A DNA stretch of 22,940 bases from CAYJSJ01 sp964373065 (GCA_964373065.1 CAYJSJ010000020.1:1-22940), one strand, 5' to 3'. Shown: positions 1 through 7,627, numbered from the stretch's first letter. Numbers and translations: made by a program. The notes: generated by a model not told the origin, from the letters alone.

Positions 1-14
1 CATTTTCGCCAGCA

Positions 15-233
15 ATGAACACCGACCTCATCGTCACGGTGGCAGCGACAGTACTTCTCTTCTTCGCCGTCCATACGGGCTATGTACACCGTCGCCTCTT
101 TTTCTGGAAGCAAAGGGAACACCACATCATTGAGAGAGCAGATGGCATACTCATGCTGGCTTTGTACGCAAGGCCACAAATCTGCCAAGGATCACGCCGC
201 AGTATGAACTTCATCCAAAATCTGCTATACTGA
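15..233 (+). CDS. possible small membrane-anchored protein, uncertain
   Basis: An ATG-initiated reading frame of 72 codons. Residues about 5-25 are strongly hydrophobic (LIVTVAATVLLFFAV) and are followed by a basic stretch (HRRLFFWKQR), as in a single-pass protein with N-terminal anchor. I do not recognise a family. Its stop codon overlaps the putative -10 element of the next gene, which is compatible with a gene ending there, but the frame could also be chance in a GC-rich region. The window edge lies 14 bases upstream, so no promoter can be judged. Confidence 0.25.
   Translation: MNTDLIVTVAATVLLFFAVHTGYVHRRLFFWKQREHHIIERADGILMLALYARPQICQGSRRSMNFIQNLLY
226..231 (+). promoter_or_regulatory. 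extended -10 promoter element
   Basis: TATACT preceded by TGC forms an extended -10 hexamer (TGnTATACT), about 32 bases upstream of the ATG at 263. No good -35 is seen at 17 bases spacing. It would start transcription of the three-gene membrane/redox operon. Inferred from consensus only. Confidence 0.35.
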
Positions 234-262
234 AGAGAGTAAATGCATTGTCCCCTTACACT

Positions 263-688
263 ATGTCCACTCCTCCCCAGCCACTCACAGAGAGCATCTG
301 CCGTACCTACTGGACGGCTCTTCTCTTTATAGGAGTTGTTGCACTGTTTCTCCCCTCCTTCTCCGCTGGTGCATTCCTCGTCACGTGGTACGTGCTTCTT
401 ACGGTTCTGGCGCTCGGAACGCTGGGCATGTGTGGCAACGTGCGCTTCCAGCGCTTGCACCGGCGCTTGCGACCGTTCATCGTTGGAAGGATTCTGCAAT
501 GTATTGCAACGCTGTTCCTTGCAGGCGTTGCCCTCGAGGGAATACAGCAAGCGATCATCACACAAGCGTGGGTTCCCTATGGCATGTTCTGGCTGCTTGC
601 GGTTACCATGACATCGCGGTACTACCGCATCTTCCGACTCGCCGCCGACGCGAAGCATAAAGCTCCTGATCGTTGCGAATTTTGCTAA
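263..688 (+). CDS. four-helix membrane protein of unknown function
   Basis: 141 residues from the ATG at 263; an upstream TTG at 248 is possible but less likely. Hydrophobic segments at about residues 17-35, 37-56, 74-95 and 103-120 predict four membrane helices with short basic loops (RLHRRLRP). No family recognised. It is followed after one base by the next ATG (TAA-C-ATG), and then by a CcdA-like gene, so it is probably the first cistron of a membrane redox operon. Its last 14 residues (ADAKHKAPDRCEFC) are encoded inside the 1,246-bp direct repeat and are shared, in the same frame, with the end of the serine recombinase at 20710-21735. Therefore either this protein or the recombinase has a foreign C-terminus. 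The tight junction to the following gene favours this copy being the native one, but the evidence is not decisive. Confidence 0.6.
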   Translation: MSTPPQPLTESICRTYWTALLFIGVVALFLPSFSAGAFLVTWYVLLTVLALGTLGMCGNVRFQRLHRRLRPFIVGRILQCIATLFLAGVALEGIQQAIITQAWVPYGMFWLLAVTMTSRYYRIFRLAADAKHKAPDRCEFC

Positions 689-689
689 C

Positions 690-1190
690 ATGAAGAGCCC
701 TGCACCACTCGTTCGGCGCATGCTCTGGATCCTCGGCGGTATCGTCGCCGTCGCTGGTGTTGCACTGCTTGCATACAGTACGTGGCAGTACCAAACGGAG
801 GGCATCGAACAGACAGGTATCATTGTTTGTGAGGGGCAGGATTGCCTGAAGACAGTTCATATCCATGCCAACATCGTCATAGACCTGTGCGGTACATTGG
901 TGACGCTCCCACGGGAGACGGGTCCCCTCAGTGGCCTTCACACGCATAAAGAAAAAAATTATCTGCATTTTCATGACCGTATTTCTCTCGATCCTGTTAC
1001 GAAGGCAGAGCTTCCGGATCAGCGACTGCGCATCGATGAGGTGCTGCAAGTTTTTGAGCTTGAGCTCGAGAATCACTGCTCTTCCAACGCAAGTGTGGAA
1101 GTATGGATCAATGGTGCCATCGCACCCGAGGGAGTGCAGACTCAATGGAAAGACGGCGACGACATCCTCCTGCGCTTCTCACCCTCCTGA
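690..1190 (+). CDS. membrane-anchored His/Cys-rich extracytoplasmic protein
   Basis: 166 residues with one N-terminal membrane segment (about 11-30) and a soluble domain presumably outside the membrane. The domain shows HIHAN (H57, H59), HTHKEKNYLHFH (H84, H86, H93, H95) and cysteines C47, C52, C67. It ends with a strand-rich part containing VEVWINGA and DGDDILLRF. The pattern 'HIHA...LPxxxG...HTH...HxH...DGDxI' resembles a domain I recall next to or fused with VKOR- and thioredoxin-type membrane redox proteins in archaea and CPR bacteria; that resemblance is from memory and the function is unknown. The histidines suggest metal binding. The gene begins one base after the 4-TM gene and ends four bases before the CcdA-like gene, so the three are probably co-transcribed. 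No Shine-Dalgarno is visible. An identical copy lies at 21737-22237. Confidence 0.75.
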   Translation: MKSPAPLVRRMLWILGGIVAVAGVALLAYSTWQYQTEGIEQTGIIVCEGQDCLKTVHIHANIVIDLCGTLVTLPRETGPLSGLHTHKEKNYLHFHDRISLDPVTKAELPDQRLRIDEVLQVFELELENHCSSNASVEVWINGAIAPEGVQTQWKDGDDILLRFSPS

Positions 1191-1194
1191 CCCT

Positions 1195-1887
1195 ATGGAA
1201 ACAAATCTGAATCTCTTCATCCTCCTCGGTGCTGCGGTCATCGACAGCATCAACCCCTGCGCCATCGGTGTGCTCGTGTTTCTTCTTGCGTACCTGACGC
1301 AATTAAAGGTATCGCGTCGCGCACTGCTCTTCCACGGCCTCACGTACCTTGCAGCGGTCTTCCTCACGTACCTGATTGCCGGAGCGTTGCTGCTGCCGGT
1401 TATCCAGCAGATGCGCACGTTCTCGGTCAACAGCTATCTCGCTATCGCCGCCATCATCGCGTTCTTCGGCATCCTGGAACTGAAGGAATTCTTTCTTCCC
1501 GGCAAGACATCGCTCGTAGGTATCCCCCCGCGCTATGCGCAGATGATCAAGGAGCGTGCACAGCGCATGGCGGGCAACCCCCTCGTCACGTTTAACCTAG
1601 GCGTCTTCGTGGCACTCGTCGAGCTGCCCTGCACCGGTGCGGTCTACCTGGCTGTCTTGTCCCTCATGGCGCTGTCGGGGCTGACACTCAGCAACATGAC
1701 GATGCTGGTGCTGTACAACATCATCTTCATTCTGCCACTCCTTGTGATCCTCATCCTCTTCTGCCAGGGGATGTCCGCCGAAGTGATTCAGCGCTGGCGG
1801 GAGAAGAACAAGCCCATGATGCACCTCACAATCGGTCTTCTCCTCCTGGGACTTGCTGCCTGGATGGTCGCCTTCACGATACTGTGA
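1195..1887 (+). CDS. CcdA/DsbD-family transmembrane thiol-electron transporter
   Basis: 230 residues, almost all hydrophobic, with about six predicted helices. Two family cysteines lie next to prolines in helices: INPCAIGVLVFLLAYL (C22) in the first helix and VELPCTGAVYLAVL (C146) in the second half. This paired P-C pattern is the hallmark of the short CcdA/DsbD membrane domain, which passes reducing equivalents from cytoplasmic thioredoxin to extracytoplasmic thiols. The size matches the family. The ATG at 1195 was chosen because it begins just before the first helix and four bases after the preceding stop; a longer frame from 931 overlaps the previous gene and is not credible. The probable partner is the His/Cys protein encoded upstream. 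An identical copy lies at 22242-22934. Confidence 0.88.
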   Translation: METNLNLFILLGAAVIDSINPCAIGVLVFLLAYLTQLKVSRRALLFHGLTYLAAVFLTYLIAGALLLPVIQQMRTFSVNSYLAIAAIIAFFGILELKEFFLPGKTSLVGIPPRYAQMIKERAQRMAGNPLVTFNLGVFVALVELPCTGAVYLAVLSLMALSGLTLSNMTMLVLYNIIFILPLLVILILFCQGMSAEVIQRWREKNKPMMHLTIGLLLLGLAAWMVAFTIL

Positions 1888-1953
1888 GAAGAAAATAGTT
1901 GGAATTCCCTACATAGAGTTGTGCATGAAAAGGACTTTGTGTACAAGACACGT

Positions 1954-2178
1954 ATGAATCTAACGGCAACGAAAAAATCAATACAACGTGGTGGTTCCAT
2001 CCTTCAGCAGGGCGGGCTCGTGGCGTTTCCGACGGAAACGGTATACGGGCTTGGTGCCGATGCCTCATTGCCGACGGACGCGCACACGGGATACATGATC
2101 TCACAAGACAGCGCAGGGAAGATCACTGTCTCCGCTCCCCATGCGGAATTGGAGAAGCCGATCGAGGTAACGAGGTAA
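1954..2178 (+). pseudogene. truncated sua5/tsaC (L-threonylcarbamoyladenylate synthase) N-terminus with foreign tail
   Basis: The first 37 residues match the start of Sua5/YrdC/TsaC, the enzyme making threonylcarbamoyl-AMP for the tRNA t6A modification: SILQQGGLVAFPTETVYGLG followed by ADA. The similarity stops at about base 2064. In the family this is followed by a segment leading to the K-x-R-P substrate motif; here the frame reads SLPTDAHTGYMISQ and ends after 37 more residues at a TAA. No other frame downstream restores Sua5 sequence. The family has roughly 180-340 residues, so the 74-residue product cannot be active. The tail looks like an ordinary protein end (KITVSAPHAELEKP), so a deletion, insertion or rearrangement has joined two genes. 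No promoter is clear. Confidence 0.75.
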
Positions 2179-2189
2179 GAGTCTGCATT

Positions 2190-3809
2190 TCATCGCTTCG
2201 GCGCATACCGAACCCTGTAACTGAGGGGCTCGAGCGCGAAGTGCTCCGACCGGAAATCCGGACCGGTCACGTAATGGATGCGCGGCTGCGGTGTGCCGAC
2301 GCCAGTGACGATGTAGAGAAAATAGCTTGGAGTTTCCTGTGAGCGGAGGAGTTCATTGGCGGTGAGGTAAAACACGTGCCCATCGGGGGTTTTCGTCCCC
2401 TTCACCTCAATGTGCTTCTCGCTGCCGTCGGGCGCGAACGAGAGGATGTCGTAGCCGAGTGCCATGTCCTGCGACTTAATCTGAACCCTTTTTGCCAGAT
2501 CATCCCGTCCGGCCGCTTGGAGAGCAGCCACTTCAGCATCACGGACGAGTTCCTCGGCAATTCTGCCAGTCTTGCCGTGCTCCCGCTGCTCGAGGAGCTG
2601 CGCGGCTTCATCGTAGAGGACGGGCCCGTTATATCCCGTCTTCCGAAGCGCGGCCTTTTCCACGGGCTGCAACTGCAATTCCTCCGGAATGAGAATCACG
2701 GGGCGCACGGACGTCGAGCGCTTCACGAGATCCCTCGACACGATCCAGAGGAAGGAGTGGGCATCGAGCAGATCGACTGCTTCCTGCATTTCCTCTCGGA
2801 GAAAGATTTCGACCTGCCCGATGAGTGCGAGAAACGCGCAGTAATTCTCCCACGAGCATTGGTGGGAAGTCGTGAATGTCGGCAAGCCGAGGGCGGCGAA
2901 CGCACGATCAAAGTTCGTCGGGGAGATCGGTGCGTACTTGCGCTTGTTCTTGAGGAAAAAGAGATACGAGAGCAGCGCGTACCGCTTGCCGGCAAGCTGC
3001 ACCATCCGCTCGAAAACCGCATGATCCGAAGATGAATCATCATCGTGGAACAAGCGGTAGAGTGTCTGCTCCCATTGTTGCCGGTTTTCTGCGTGCTCCC
3101 GTGCCTCGAGCAGTGCCCGGTGTTCGCGGGACGTCTCCCCGTATCTCGGTTGGTATTTCACGATGTTATTGTCTTTGCGCTCGATCGCGGCAATCACCCG
3201 TTCGAGGATGTTGCCGCTTCCGATATCCTTCTCCGTCCATGAGGGGAAATCGAGCGTGGCACGCGCTTCCTCGTAGAGACGCCCCTTGTAGCCCTCCTCC
3301 CGATCCAGGAAGCCGTAGGAGAAGGAACGCAGCGGTTGTCCGTCCTGCTCCTCCACGTACTGCCGGAAGAGGTTGAAGTGCCGCTCGAGGAGCGTCGGGG
3401 AGAGACGGGGGATAGGTATCGGGGAATGATGGGGTGCGGATGCGCTGAATGTCCCCCAACGCTCATGGACCTTTGCCAGTTCTTCGGCGTAGAAAATCAG
3501 GGGATCCTTGATTTTCTTCTCGTACAGATGCTCCGCCAAGGAGAAAAAACCGTCTCCGGGCATCCGATCCTCCTGCCGCACGACGACCGCGCTCAGCAGG
3601 CCATTGTTAATGCTTTCCTCGGAGAGAGCGCCCAGAAGCGCATGGAGGGCATGCGAGTCGGGCTCCAGATGGACGGCGGTCAGGAGATGCGCGAGATCGG
3701 CATAGGTGATCTGATCATGCGTCTTCGCGATACCGATGAGAATCGGACGGATCTCGTCTTTGGCGGCTTCCCATTGCTGTTCTGTGAGACCGTAGTAGGT
3801 ATTTTTCAC
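2190..3809 (-). CDS. DUF3883-domain protein, putative nuclease with N-terminal helical/winged-helix-like domain
   Basis: 539 residues. The C-terminal part (about 405-515) carries the DUF3883 signature: a preceding helix (AEELVRDAEVAALQAAGRDDLAKRV) followed by GYDILSF, HIEVKGT and FYLTANE, which fits a PD-(D/E)xK-like core (D in GYDI, E-x-K in IEVKGT). The N-terminal 95 residues (LTEQQWEAAKDEI, TYADLAHLL, GLLSAVVV, PGDGFF) form a separate conserved-looking module I can only describe as possibly winged-helix. The middle (FDRAFAALGLP, CSWENYCAFLAL, LLDAHSFLW) is unassigned. The start is a GTG with no Shine-Dalgarno, placed by the continuity of the N-terminal domain. DUF3883 is common in restriction and defence loci. 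The unknown gene at 3866-4270 is 56 bases upstream on the same strand, so the two may form an operon. Confidence 0.8.
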   Translation of the reverse strand: MKNTYYGLTEQQWEAAKDEIRPILIGIAKTHDQITYADLAHLLTAVHLEPDSHALHALLGALSEESINNGLLSAVVVRQEDRMPGDGFFSLAEHLYEKKIKDPLIFYAEELAKVHERWGTFSASAPHHSPIPIPRLSPTLLERHFNLFRQYVEEQDGQPLRSFSYGFLDREEGYKGRLYEEARATLDFPSWTEKDIGSGNILERVIAAIERKDNNIVKYQPRYGETSREHRALLEAREHAENRQQWEQTLYRLFHDDDSSSDHAVFERMVQLAGKRYALLSYLFFLKNKRKYAPISPTNFDRAFAALGLPTFTTSHQCSWENYCAFLALIGQVEIFLREEMQEAVDLLDAHSFLWIVSRDLVKRSTSVRPVILIPEELQLQPVEKAALRKTGYNGPVLYDEAAQLLEQREHGKTGRIAEELVRDAEVAALQAAGRDDLAKRVQIKSQDMALGYDILSFAPDGSEKHIEVKGTKTPDGHVFYLTANELLRSQETPSYFLYIVTGVGTPQPRIHYVTGPDFRSEHFALEPLSYRVRYAPKR

Positions 3810-3865
3810 GGGAGGTGGGTGTAGATGGTAGGGACGATACCAGACAGTGTATTTCTCTTTCTGCG

Positions 3866-4270
3866 TCAGAGGAGAGTTCTGTCCCGCTCCGCTTTCCGCA
3901 GGAGCTTTTTTAGATCAGAGGCAGGGATGAGCGGACAGAATTGTCCCCATGCCCAGTGTCCACGCATGTGGCCGATCCTGCCGACGATGAAGTAGCCGAT
4001 GCGATACTCAATGTCGCCTTCCCGAAAAACCTTCCTGCGAGCCAATCTTCCCTCGTACTTGATCTTCCGCAGCCGCTCGATCACGAAGACCTTCTCATCA
4101 TGATTATGTTGCGGCATGAACGTCCATGCCTCGCGGACGAACCGGTGCCGGCCTTGTCGCCCGATGTCCTTCATCGACACCGCCTTGTCTTTCTCCCGTT
4201 CACGCCGAAACTGGGCATCCTTGCGACGGATGAAGTCCTGGCAGCTTTCACAGCGGATTTTGGGGCTCAT
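3866..4270 (-). CDS. conserved-looking hypothetical protein, basic, single CxxC
   Basis: 134 residues from the ATG at 4270; a longer frame to 4360 would run through the dif-like palindrome and is not preferred. The start is MSPKIRCESCQDFIRRKDAQ with one CxxC. The body is very basic, and the C-terminal half shows a well-formed sheet/helix pattern (EYRIGYFIVGRIG, WAWGQFCPLIPASDLKKLL). The composition and the CxxC suggest a small nucleic-acid-associated protein, but I cannot name a family. It lies upstream of the DUF3883 gene on the same strand and is divergent from the terminase-like gene. Confidence 0.6.
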   Translation of the reverse strand: MSPKIRCESCQDFIRRKDAQFRREREKDKAVSMKDIGRQGRHRFVREAWTFMPQHNHDEKVFVIERLRKIKYEGRLARRKVFREGDIEYRIGYFIVGRIGHMRGHWAWGQFCPLIPASDLKKLLRKAERDRTLL

Positions 4271-4296
4271 GCATGTGTATGATAGCGTAGTAGGTG

Positions 4297-4324
4297 ATTG
4301 CGCAGTATGCACATTCTGCGCAAT
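4297..4324 (+). other. dif-like 28-bp palindromic site, copy 1
   Basis: A near-perfect palindrome (13 + 2 + 13 layout, 12 of 13 pairs) that also fits the 11-6-11 layout of a Xer site: left arm ATTGCGCAGTA, centre TGCACA, right arm TTCTGCGCAAT. Against the E. coli dif site as I remember it, 18 of 28 positions agree by hand count. Two related sites occur at 7748 and 20556 in the same orientation. The site sits between divergent genes, so an operator is an alternative. Confidence 0.55.
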
Positions 4325-4368
4325 GGTGGCGGACACGGAGATCAGGTGGGTTTTTGACAAGAGCAGGC

Positions 4369-4374
4369 TATACT
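4369..4374 (+). promoter_or_regulatory. possible -10 element of the terminase-like gene
   Basis: TATACT, 29 bases upstream of the ATG at 4404. The nearby TTGACA at 4354-4359 is only nine bases away and cannot serve as its -35. Weak support. Confidence 0.25.
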
Positions 4375-4403
4375 GGTCATCAATAATTCGTCTCTAAATT
4401 TGC

Positions 4404-5888
4404 ATGAATATGGATCTCTCGAATTTCATCAAATACTGCCTGGGCTACATCAAGCTGACACGTCAGCGCCACTTTCTGGCGCAGAAGAAGTATTCCGTAG
4501 AGTTGGCCGAGAAGTACCTCGATCTCGTAACGATCCTTTCGGCGGCGGATGAATCACAGCAACTGATCAACTTGGAGGTGTTTTACGAATTCGATCCCAA
4601 AAAAGTCCCCGAAGAGCACCGGCAGCAGTATGAAGAGGAGAAGGCCATCGCACTCAAAATCGAGGATATCTATAGCAAGCACATGAACGATCAATTCACG
4701 AAGCAGATCAGCCTCAGCTTTGGATACTTTGAGATCGAAGTACCACTCGAGATCGACGGAAATGGGGAGGAGGAAGAGGAGCAGGTCAACGGACAGATGG
4801 AAATGTTCGTAGCCAAGAAGATTGATCGGTATCCTCTTTTTTCGCTTGGCGTAAAGATCGAGAAGGATCAGGCAGGGCGCTATTTTCTCGCGGCGGTTGA
4901 CGAAGAGGTGCAGACGAATCTGAGCGTGCGTGGACTGCTCCACGGGCCGCATCGACCGCAACTCATAATTTGCGATGACGTCGAAGACATGGAATCGGCA
5001 CGAACGCGGGAAGGACGGGAGAAGACACGTCAGTGGGTCATGGGGGAGTTGCTCCCCACGGGCACGTCACAAACGCGGGCGATCTTTATCGGAAACCTGC
5101 TCCATAGGGATGCGTTGATCCCACGCCTCAAACGGGATATTGAGAGCGGGGCGATCACAGGCATCTATCGGCAGTACCCACTCCTAGACGAGCAGAAGCG
5201 TTGCCTCTGGCCGGGGAAGTATCCGACGCCGGAATCTATCGATGCCCAGTTCAAGCGTATCGGCGGTGACCATGTCGCCTGGCACCGCGAATTCCTCTTG
5301 GAATTCATTGATGAGGGAGGACGCCTCATCTCCCCCGATTGGATCAGGTACTACGATGAACAGCCCCCGGATGGGAAGCTCGTCGACATCGTCATCAGCA
5401 TTGATCTTGCGCTCAAGCTGACTGCCAGCGCCGACTACACGGCGATGGTTGCCGCGAAAGTCTATGAAGAGAACGGAAAGCGGGTGATCTACATTCAACC
5501 CAATCCCATAAATAAGCGGCTCACACACCTTGAAACAATCGAAACCACCAAGCACCTCTTCGACGTTCTCAAGGGCAAGAGGACACCGAAGATCTTCGTC
5601 GAGGATGTCGGGTACCAAGGAGCTCTCGTTGAAACACTAAATGATGCAGGCTATCGCGCAGAGGGGTTCAAGGTGCGTAATCAAGACAAGCGAACACGAC
5701 TCGCACTTGGGACACATCTCATCCAAAGCGGCCAAGTGCTGTTTCCAAGACAAGGGTGTGAGGAGCTGATCACACAACTCCTCGATTTCGGGATCGAACC
5801 ACACGAAGATTTAGCCGACGCTCTTTCCATGCTCCTGCTTTCCATCCGCATGCGAAGCATGGGGTCATACTACGGGGAGTCGTTCTAA
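4404..5888 (+). CDS. phage-type terminase large subunit, Walker A half replaced (chimeric N-terminus)
   Basis: 494 residues. From about residue 173 to the end this is a terminase large subunit: SVRGLLHGPHRPQLIICDDV contains the Walker B Asp-Asp, followed by the coupling segment AIFIGNLLH. The RNase H-like nuclease has its acidic residues at D334 (IVISIDLA), E400 (IFVEDVGYQG) and D469/D472 (HEDLADALSML). Families of this type normally have a P-loop (GxGKS/T) about 100 residues before Walker B; none is present in residues 1-172. Instead there is an unrelated, partly charged segment (helix FLAQKKYSVELAEKYLDLV; GNGEEEEEQ; DRYPLFSLGVKIEKD) that vaguely recalls N-termini of large SF1-type helicases. 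The nuclease could still act, but packaging ATPase activity is unlikely. No portal, capsid or other phage gene is nearby. It converges on the EEP gene with five bases between stops. Confidence 0.8.
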   Translation: MNMDLSNFIKYCLGYIKLTRQRHFLAQKKYSVELAEKYLDLVTILSAADESQQLINLEVFYEFDPKKVPEEHRQQYEEEKAIALKIEDIYSKHMNDQFTKQISLSFGYFEIEVPLEIDGNGEEEEEQVNGQMEMFVAKKIDRYPLFSLGVKIEKDQAGRYFLAAVDEEVQTNLSVRGLLHGPHRPQLIICDDVEDMESARTREGREKTRQWVMGELLPTGTSQTRAIFIGNLLHRDALIPRLKRDIESGAITGIYRQYPLLDEQKRCLWPGKYPTPESIDAQFKRIGGDHVAWHREFLLEFIDEGGRLISPDWIRYYDEQPPDGKLVDIVISIDLALKLTASADYTAMVAAKVYEENGKRVIYIQPNPINKRLTHLETIETTKHLFDVLKGKRTPKIFVEDVGYQGALVETLNDAGYRAEGFKVRNQDKRTRLALGTHLIQSGQVLFPRQGCEELITQLLDFGIEPHEDLADALSMLLLSIRMRSMGSYYGESF

Positions 5889-5893
5889 AGAAA

Positions 5894-6688
5894 TTACAAA
5901 GGAATATCTGTGAAATTTGCTATGACCGGAAGGTGGTCGCTCACCGATTCTCCGAAAATTACTGATGCATTCCAGGTGGAACAATTTTCGAGTGTTGCAT
6001 GCAGAGGCGCGGTCACAAACAAATGATCCATCTGGTGAATGATGCCACCGCTCGAATGTCGAAATGTTGGTATCAGTTTGCCGTTGAACATTCGGAGACA
6101 TTCGGTGAAACCCAGTGCCTCCATCCTGTCGAGTGTTTCACGGTTCCCACTACCGAATGTGGAGTCAAAAGTTTCCGAACTGTTCAAGTCGCCCCCCACG
6201 ATCCAGGGCACGTCTGCCAAATTCGCTTTATTTAACGTAGCCCAAAGGATATCTGTCACCCACAACCTTGGATTTTGCTTCAATTTTACTGATGAAACAT
6301 CAATACCTTGATACTTCAAGGCTGCTATCGGCCAAGCGGGGCTATACACAGAAAGAACATTGAGCAGAGGGCCTCCAGTTGGCTGAACGACACCCGATAC
6401 AAGATTCCCTGCGAAGTATTCAAGTTCCCGATTGACCCAATCGTATTCAGAAAATAACGGCAGCTCACTGATAACTTTCCCTTTCACAAGAATGGCAGTG
6501 CCGAACTGTTGTGGCTTCCCGGTTTTCCCCATGGCTGTGTGCAATTTGATATCAAATGATTCTCGAACAGTCTTCGGAATGCCCGACACTTCCTGAAGTA
6601 ATGCTATATCCGGATTTAATTCCGTCAGAACCCTCCATGCAGCACTGGATTCTTTTGCCCTCCTCATGTTCCAAGTTATGACGCGCAT
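5894..6688 (-). CDS. endonuclease/exonuclease/phosphatase (EEP) family protein, second of pair
   Basis: 264 residues. EEP/DNase I-fold motifs occur in order: ITWNMR (N7), LLQEV (E33), VLSVYSP (Tyr as in the ExoIII group), WIVGGDLNS (D167, N169), MDHLFV (D221), SDHLPVIANF (D251, H252). The metal and catalytic residues are all present. The ATG at 6688 begins one strand before the first motif; a longer frame reaching to 7261 reads through the preceding gene in the wrong frame and is rejected. Its start overlaps the end of the preceding EEP gene by 13 bases, so the two are probably translated together. No signal peptide is seen, so the enzyme is likely cytoplasmic, acting on nucleic acid or a phosphoester not deducible here. 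Confidence 0.85.
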   Translation of the reverse strand: MRVITWNMRRAKESSAAWRVLTELNPDIALLQEVSGIPKTVRESFDIKLHTAMGKTGKPQQFGTAILVKGKVISELPLFSEYDWVNRELEYFAGNLVSGVVQPTGGPLLNVLSVYSPAWPIAALKYQGIDVSSVKLKQNPRLWVTDILWATLNKANLADVPWIVGGDLNSSETFDSTFGSGNRETLDRMEALGFTECLRMFNGKLIPTFRHSSGGIIHQMDHLFVTAPLHATLENCSTWNASVIFGESVSDHLPVIANFTDIPL

Positions 6689-7422
6689 GATAAAGTGATG
6701 ATGATTGAAGAGTGATCGGAGTAGCCCTCCAAGCGCTCCCTGTGCGAATGCCGGGCATCCGAGAGGTGCGAAGCCAGAGATGGCGACAAGTAGGCGTAGT
6801 CCAGCCGGAAGCCGTTGCCTGCCGTGCTCCACCATGTATATCCGCGTTCCAGTCGATGCAGAGATCGCCATGCATCGACATAGCCGATGGAACGCAGCTC
6901 CTGCATTTTCTCCGGCAGCGCGAAGGGTGTCCCCTCCGCGTCTTCCGTCAGACCCGTATTGAAATCGCCGATGATCATCGTTCGCCTGTCGCCGTGGCGC
7001 GACGCATAGTCGAGCACCCGATCCCAGCACTCCCGTTTGTCCCACTTGTCTCCGGCACCGGGGATATGGGCAGCGAGGAGGTGGAGATCGACGGAGGGAA
7101 ATTGGAGAGGAAGTAGCCGATGCATGGTGATTGGATCTGCCTCCTGCTGCATATCCATCTTCGATGCCACAAGAATGCCGTTCGTCTTCTCGGGAACGTC
7201 CGAGACGATCTGGAAGGCGTAGCCCATGTCTGAAAGCGCCGCTCGTAGGATCAGCTCGCATGTATTTCTCCGGAACTCGGTAAGGACAAGGACATCGGGG
7301 TTATGATCAAGGATCGTTTTGATGATGCTGGGCAGTCTCCCCGTCGATCCACCATGCCGGATGTTCCATTCCATGATGGTTATATTTTCGTTATGCCTGT
7401 TTTCAGAAGAGAGCTCACCCAT
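6676..7422 (-). CDS. endonuclease/exonuclease/phosphatase (EEP) family protein, first of pair
   Basis: 248 residues with all EEP motifs: ITIMEWNIRHGG (N20), VLVLTEF (E49), LHLLAAHI (H119), MIIGDFNTG (D153, N155), FRLDYAYLS (D208), YSDHSSIII (D236, H237). The first strand begins at ITIMEWN, so the ATG at 7422 is preferred over the internal Met at the strand. It is only about 20% identical by eye to its overlapping neighbour, so they are not a recent duplication. The gene overlaps the following EEP gene by 13 bases. Base composition looks more GC-rich than the second EEP gene, which may mean different origins. Confidence 0.85.
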   Translation of the reverse strand: MGELSSENRHNENITIMEWNIRHGGSTGRLPSIIKTILDHNPDVLVLTEFRRNTCELILRAALSDMGYAFQIVSDVPEKTNGILVASKMDMQQEADPITMHRLLPLQFPSVDLHLLAAHIPGAGDKWDKRECWDRVLDYASRHGDRRTMIIGDFNTGLTEDAEGTPFALPEKMQELRSIGYVDAWRSLHRLERGYTWWSTAGNGFRLDYAYLSPSLASHLSDARHSHRERLEGYSDHSSIIITLSCAS

Positions 7423-7627
7423 ATGCCTGAGGCGGGTGAAGATCCCACAAAGGGACGTTCACCTGCGGGCCAGGCATCGGTGTTCAGGTTGCCCATCGAC
7501 CAACGCTTCCGAGGCGAACGCCCCTTTCTACGTTGGAGATGGGTCGGGTCTTGAGAACCCGTATGTCGAACAATGATGCCTCGCACCCAAAGAATAGCAG
7601 AAAAGGGCGCTTCTGGAAGCGTTCACG

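Larger units (their letters stand above)
642..1887. repeat. 1,246-bp perfect direct repeat, copy 1
   Basis: Every base I compared from 642 to 1887 is identical to 21689-22934, an offset of 21,047. The left edge is sharp: the base before is g here and a in the other copy. It falls inside an open reading frame in both places. On the right the first difference is at 1888 (g versus a), directly after the stop codon of the CcdA-like gene. The five further bases before the window ends match again, so the repeat may extend beyond the window. It contains two complete genes. Confidence 0.95.

Noticed and set aside
80..823. 247-residue minus-strand frame at the left end, repeated in part at 21679-21870
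   Set aside because: Opposite to credible genes with membrane and His-rich domains; its peptide has low-complexity shadow character and its repetition only reflects the 1.2-kb DNA repeat.
4354..4374. TTGACA plus TATACT as a strong promoter for the terminase-like gene
   Set aside because: The spacer is only nine bases, far from the required 16-18.
5894..7261. 455-residue minus-strand frame covering both EEP genes
   Set aside because: Only its last 264 residues have EEP motifs; the upstream part overlaps the first EEP gene in the wrong frame and shows no family.
7540..7589. tRNA-like pattern on the minus strand (CGGGTT...ACCCG arm, TGGGT/ACCCA ends)
   Set aside because: Only 50 bases long, the T-loop consensus is not met and no D or anticodon arm can be built; it is just a small hairpin.
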